DNA of 33,933 bases from Branchiostoma floridae (lineage: Eukaryota; Chordata; Leptocardii; Amphioxiformes; Branchiostomatidae): the NCBI RefSeq assembly GCF_000003815.2, contig NW_023365797.1, positions 47,946 through 81,878 of the forward strand, written 5' to 3'. Both the position numbers and the translations under genes were made by a program. Below the pieces are notes generated by a model that was given only the letters and a program-made list of their open reading frames with translations, made no database searches and was not told the origin of the DNA. This document shows positions 30,291 through 33,933 of this stretch, one piece after another (the stretch's first letter is position 1; the number at the start of each line of letters is the position of its first letter).

Positions 30291-30580
30291 ACTAAAATAA
30301 TTAAGTCCCGCTCCTGCACCTGCACTAGAAGTTCCCGATCAACCCACCCTGCAGCATATAAGGCCCCCGCCATCAGAACACAATATAGACGAAATGCCTT
30401 CTTCCCACGTACAATCAAAGAATGGAATAACCTCCCGGCAGAGGTAGCATTGTCGCCATCCCTGACAGTATTCGAATCAAAAATCTAATCCCATGCATTC
30501 GGTTTGCGCAGTAGACTTCTCCGTGTAAGTTAAGGCTGCAGAATCCTCAACACGATGAGGGTAGCAGCCCTACCGAAAGA
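30291..30580 (+). pseudogene. LINE ORF2 C-terminal fragment with 3' tail
   Basis: The plus-strand frame from 30291 to the stop at 30486-30488 includes RRNAFFPRTIKEWNNLP and then SLTVFESKI. This is the highly conserved C-terminal signature of L2/CR1/Jockey-like reverse transcriptases (F-F-x-R-x-I-x-x-W-N-x-L-P, then V-x-x-F-x-x-x-I). In the same frame three stops occur between about 30246 and 30290, so upstream sequence is decayed or not coding. The purine-rich AAAGAAGAAGAGC at about 30578 may be the element's 3' tail. A minus-strand 86-codon frame here is a shadow. Confidence 0.82.
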
Positions 30581-31235
30581 AGAAGAGCCCATAAGCAAAC
30601 ACTGCAGCCCTGCATATAAAGTTTATCTTTTGATATGAGCATCGCAGAATTGACTCAAAAGCTGGTCTGTCTCCAGGACCTGTCCTTCCGTCATGGGGCG
30701 GAAATTTGCTTGTTGGGACAAAAATTTTACTCCATCCGCCCTAAAAATGACATGAAACTGTTGAAAATGTAAGCTAAAAATGACATATTTTACCAGGAAT
30801 ATCAACAACATGGGCTTGAAGAGTGGGACAGAAATATTTTTCAGGCTCTGCGGAGACAACCCCGCTAAAATAGGTCACCATAACCAGACTTAATCTTTCT
30901 CCCTAGCAAACAGCACCAGTCAAGAAGTCATGGTGACCGACAGTCAGCGAGGGCTAATGGTTATTAAACATTGATCTCTGTCTCAGTAATCTGACAGAGC
31001 AGGGTAACATTTTAGATGTCACTGAGATTTTAGATGTCATTCGTTAAGACTGCATAATCTCGGCTGAGCTAATAAACTGCCTCCATGCACTCAATAGTCT
31101 TGTAAATTGTACCTTAAAAATACAAGCTGTGTAATGACCTCAAATAAAGAACACACCCCCAACTTTGGCAACAATTTGAAGCACCTTTTCAATTTTGAAA
31201 AGTTTAAAAAGTGCATACTTTATTCGAACAGCTAC
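30581..31235. other. Stretch with no recognised gene
   Basis: No coding region or repeat end was recognised. Confidence 0.5.
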
Positions 31236-31382
31236 TACTGTAAATGCAGAAATGTTCGCGGTGGATTAATGTTTGCGGTTTTTGTGGTGACCACTTAACC
31301 GCGAACTTAAAACCACCGCGAAAAGCCCCTTTTCCCGCTACCGCGAAATTAAATCCCCGCGAACTTAAATGCATTTACAGTA
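31236..31382. mobile_element. Palindromic MITE with TA ends, 147 bp
   Basis: It begins TACTGTAAATGCA and ends TGCATTTACAGTA, with TA at the outer edge. Almost the whole element pairs with itself: GTTCGCGGTGGATTAATGTT on the left and the CGCGAAATTAAATCCCCGCG and GAACTTAA words on the right, with repeated CGCG(A/G)A words. The CpG-rich palindrome in AT-rich surroundings and the TA ends fit a Tc1/mariner-type non-autonomous element. Short frames crossing it are artefacts. Confidence 0.85.
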
Positions 31383-32250
31383 TATTGAAAACCTTCAACA
31401 GCCCTGAGATTTGCCTAATAAGGCTTCATCAGGCAAAAGAAAGACATCGTCACCTTGAATGCAGAATAAGCAGTAAGGAAGCAGCTGAAAGCGGAAATCG
31501 GGAAGTGGAAAGTGGGAAGGATGTACGGATGGAAGAAAGTCATTAAGCTGTGGATAATAGCATCACATTTTCCACCTGCTCACAGAAGAACTAATTCAGA
31601 TGCAGGTTTCCAATCAAGACACTTTGGTTGCAATTGGGAGCCAAGTATTGATTATTGGTTGGGCAGACTCTACTGCAGAGAGTCAGGGCATTACAAGCAG
31701 TTTAGACCACACTGAGTGAAACCTGGTCAGGCAACCACCTGCTGTCAAAAGCTATGTTGAAACAGTCCCATTCAATTTTACATTATACAGTAGACAAATT
31801 GTTCGACCCAACCAGCAACCACTTTTGTGCAGTCCCCAGGGAGCACTGACATCCCATTCAACAACCAAAATTGACAGCAGCGCCCAGCCCAGCAGCAGGC
31901 ATTTCAAACTAATCTGCCAGGCTGGCTTTGGTGTGTTTATCATACACTATGCAATGGCCTTTTCCTGATATTCTTTCAAGCCAGTATCTAAACTTATTGC
32001 TGTTGTCCTATAGAGCAAAGCAATCGGTACCATCTACATTTGTACATTGTATTTAATCATCTGGCCAACAAACCAAAGCCCCAACCTGAGAAGGAAAACT
32101 ATGTAAAACCCGGCGCACTGGGCTTGCAACCCAACACATATCAGTTTGCAGCAGAATCTACAGACATGTGTAGAGGACAGTCCCCCAGAAGGTATACTGG
32201 TCGACTTCCCAGCCAAGTCACGACCCCACTCAGGATGTGATTAAACTGAT
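31383..32250. other. Stretch with no recognised gene
   Basis: TTATTGGTTGGGCAGACTC near 31652 resembles the start of the repeat at 18210, but weakly. Short frames on both strands have no motif. Confidence 0.4.
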
Positions 32251-32448
32251 AACCTCGGACCCAAACCCTGCTTGGAAACTAGAGGCTGCCCAAGAGGGCG
32301 ATGGGAAGACCAGATCCTCAACACATTGAAAGAGCTGGGGGTCTCCAGAACCAACTAGAGGGAGTACACCCAGGACAGATGAACCTGGTGTGAACTTTCC
32401 ATGTCTGTAGCCGCTATGCATCAGAATATGATGCCTGCGAATGATTGA
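32251..32448 (+). pseudogene. LINE ORF2 C-terminal fragment with in-frame stops
   Basis: The plus-strand frame through 32284 reads GRWEDQILNTLKELGVSRTN, then a TAG stop where related proteins have W (NWRE-type motif). REYTQDR follows, then TGA, then TWCEL, ending at TGA 32446-32448. The R-W-x-D-x-I / L-K-E-L-G / N-W-R-x-x-x-x-D-R-x-x-W layout is common at the C-terminus of many LINE reverse transcriptases. The two internal stops show it is dead. The tail GATTGATTGCCAACCAACCAACC region has short tandem words, as at LINE 3' ends. Confidence 0.72.
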
Positions 32449-32536
32449 TTGCCAACCAACCAACCTGTCTGGAGCAAGTACCTGGCCTCAGCAACCACTT
32501 AGCAGCTTGAATGATTGCTGAGGCCTGCTGGGACTG

Positions 32537-32567
32537 TAACACTAGTTCACCTTTATCACAGGGAAGC
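32537..32567 (+). mobile_element. TA-flanked MITE, family 2, end fragment
   Basis: TAACACTAGTTCACCTTTATC, then GGG, matches the left terminus of 7601-7820 with few changes. Nothing of the body or right end remains. Confidence 0.65.
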
Positions 32568-32579
32568 CTAAGTCTTAAA

Positions 32580-33035
32580 TAAAAATCATGACGCTAAAGC
32601 TATCTACCACCCATATGTCAAAACCATATCATATCCGGGACCTACATACCAAAAATTATGAAAATCTGTTGTTCCCTTCTTGAGTTATCCGCTTCAGAAG
32701 TTTTTGACAAAAATGCCCCTGCTGTCCTAAATCTGGTTGCTAGGGGGCCCAAACTCATGTCACTTCTTCCTGAGCACAAGAGCTCTATAGACTATAAAAT
32801 CGTGACCATAGGTTGTTCAGAACACGAGATAGCAAAACCGGAAGTTGCACTGCAGTACCAAGGAAAGCCGCTAGGGGGCCCAAAATCTCATCATTTCCAG
32901 CTTTTCACCCTACCTACACACCAAGTATGCAACCAATCCACTCAGCTGTTCTTGAGTTATCTTGATGACAGACACACAGACGCTAGTGAAAATATAACCT
33001 CCATGACATTTCATGGAGGTAAATAAGCCTTGTTG
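32580..33035 (+). mobile_element. Modular non-coding repeat ending in a hairpin
   Basis: Two related modules are visible: ACCTACATACCAAAAATTATG ... TTCTTGAGTTATC near 32640-32690 and CCTACACACCAAGTATGCAA ... TTCTTGAGTTATC near 32918-32961. GCTAGGGGGCCCAAA occurs twice, near 32740 and 32871. The unit ends ACGCTAGTGAAAATATAACC and then a perfect hairpin (32997-33020). A 122-codon plus-strand frame runs through both modules. Because its peptides follow the modules and show no domain, I treat it as repeat sequence. The directional 3' structure suggests a retroposed (SINE-like) unit. Confidence 0.6.
32997..33020 (+). repeat. Perfect 10-bp hairpin at repeat 3' end
   Basis: ACCTCCATGA and TCATGGAGGT pair without mismatch across a CATT loop. 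It lies at the end of the modular repeat and is followed by AAATAAG. In an animal genome it is not a bacterial-type terminator; a role as a 3' recognition structure for a reverse transcriptase is possible. Confidence 0.75.
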
Positions 33036-33933
33036 TAAGGCCCTAGAAATCAGTAAACCAAAACATGTTTTGTAGCCTGCAGAGGTGAGATGAACAACAG
33101 GAAAAGAAGCTCAGCTGAGGTCACAACATCACCCTGACAGCAGCTCACGTGCACAGACAATAGTCAGCAGTAAGGAAGCTTCTATGACTATATAAGTCAA
33201 TGTTCTTCCAACGAAGCTTAGGCAATTTGCCTTGCAGATCACTGTGTCATGATTTCATGTACAACATGACAACAAGGCAAAAACTATCAAAGACGTACTT
33301 CTCTACATCTCTAGGCTGATTTGAGCTTCTCATGAATAAATAAAAGGTTCAAATAAACTAAAAAGACTGAAGAAATCGTAGAGATTTTAAGCACTGAGGC
33401 CGTTATTAGGGTTAATTGAGATAACCTATACTTGCACTGTAATTTTAGGTTAAACACTGCAATCACATAGCAAAATAACAGCTCACTCGTTTGTGGCATG
33501 AGCACATAATAACATGCTGCCAGTGCTTCACTGAGTAAATCAATGTAGGTAGTCACGGGCACAGAAATGAAGAGCTACTGTCACATGCAGACGAGGAATG
33601 AGCATTAACTGCACATCATTAAGCCTAATTAACAATCTCTGTAATTACACTCAAGAAACATTTCAGTACGTTCTTCAAATTCACATGTGCTGCATGTGTT
33701 GTTCAAGAGTTTCTAATTAAGATATTGATTAAGGGCTGAAATTGCCTACTAATTGAAACTGCTATAAGTAGTTTTCTCAAACGATTAGAAAGATCTAGAT
33801 GCATCTGTATGTGAAGCATGTTATCAGCAGTAATCTTGGAAAGAGAAAAATTAGAATCAAATCAAGAGCTGAAATTGCCTACTACATGTATAACTAATAG
33901 ATGACATGTTCAGTTTTCTGAAAATATCTTCAG
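33036..33933. other. Stretch with a short local repeat, no recognised gene
   Basis: GCTGAAATTGCCTACTA occurs at 33735-33751 and 33868-33884, with related AT-rich neighbours. Otherwise AT-rich and featureless up to the window end. Confidence 0.5.

Noticed and set aside
30158-30418. 86-codon minus-strand frame
   Set aside because: It is the antisense shadow of the plus-strand LINE C-terminal coding sequence.
32997-33020. Rho-independent terminator
   Set aside because: Hairpin without a T-run, in an animal genome, at the end of a repeat.
32658-33026. 122-codon frame as a gene
   Set aside because: It spans the two modules of a repeat and terminates in its 3' hairpin; no domain is recognisable.

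Overview
The window reads as non-coding nuclear DNA from an invertebrate animal, most probably amphioxus (Branchiostoma) or another marine invertebrate. This is an inference from four things: AT-rich sequence without any long open frame (the longest is 142 codons and does not look coding), dense small DNA transposons with terminal inverted repeats, 3' stubs of LINE retrotransposons, and very frequent TACATGTA-type words. A run of 100 N at 21260-21359 marks a scaffold join. I see no complete gene, no rRNA gene, no functional tRNA gene and no CRISPR. The window is best read as intergenic or intronic sequence, with at most a few candidate exons on the minus strand (4058-4269, 5537-5780, 20390-20568), each supported only by an open frame that runs into a good splice donor.

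Layout. 1-2013 is mostly featureless. 2014-3689 is a composite of hAT-like transposon ends that encloses a CpG-rich, promoter-like block (2440-2760). 4058-5780 holds two candidate exons, the first copy of a hAT-type MITE family (4671-4938) and one copy of a dispersed repeat. 6141-9520 is a local duplication zone: an 83-bp tandem pair, then three diverged copies of one segment, two of which received different MITEs (7601-7820 and 8898-9294). 10301-11088 is a 20-bp minisatellite. 11391-12827 has a possible TIR element and hAT MITE copy B. 14874-17586 carries a foldback element, a LINE 3' end with a 72-bp tandem pair, a 92-bp insertion flanked by 17-bp direct repeats with hammerhead-like boxes, and a pogo-like MITE. 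18210-21223 has dispersed and tandem repeats, a candidate exon and hAT MITE copy C. 22060-22700 is richer in CpG. 23146-25620 has hAT MITE copy D with a perfect 8-bp target duplication, a second TA-flanked MITE, partial hAT copy E and a MITE with roughly 50-bp inverted repeats. 27128-27640 is a duplicated block. 28694-33035 is rich in retroelement debris: three LINE reverse-transcriptase C-terminal tails, a tRNA-like SINE head, a palindromic MITE and a modular repeat ending in a perfect 10-bp hairpin.

There are no genes acting together here. The main value of the window is as a record of transposition: several insertions have readable target-site duplications, and the triplicated segment at 6721-9520 supplies near-empty reference sites for two of them. 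Family names beyond structural class (hAT-type, TA-flanked, LINE, tRNA-like) are not assigned, because that would need a repeat-library search.
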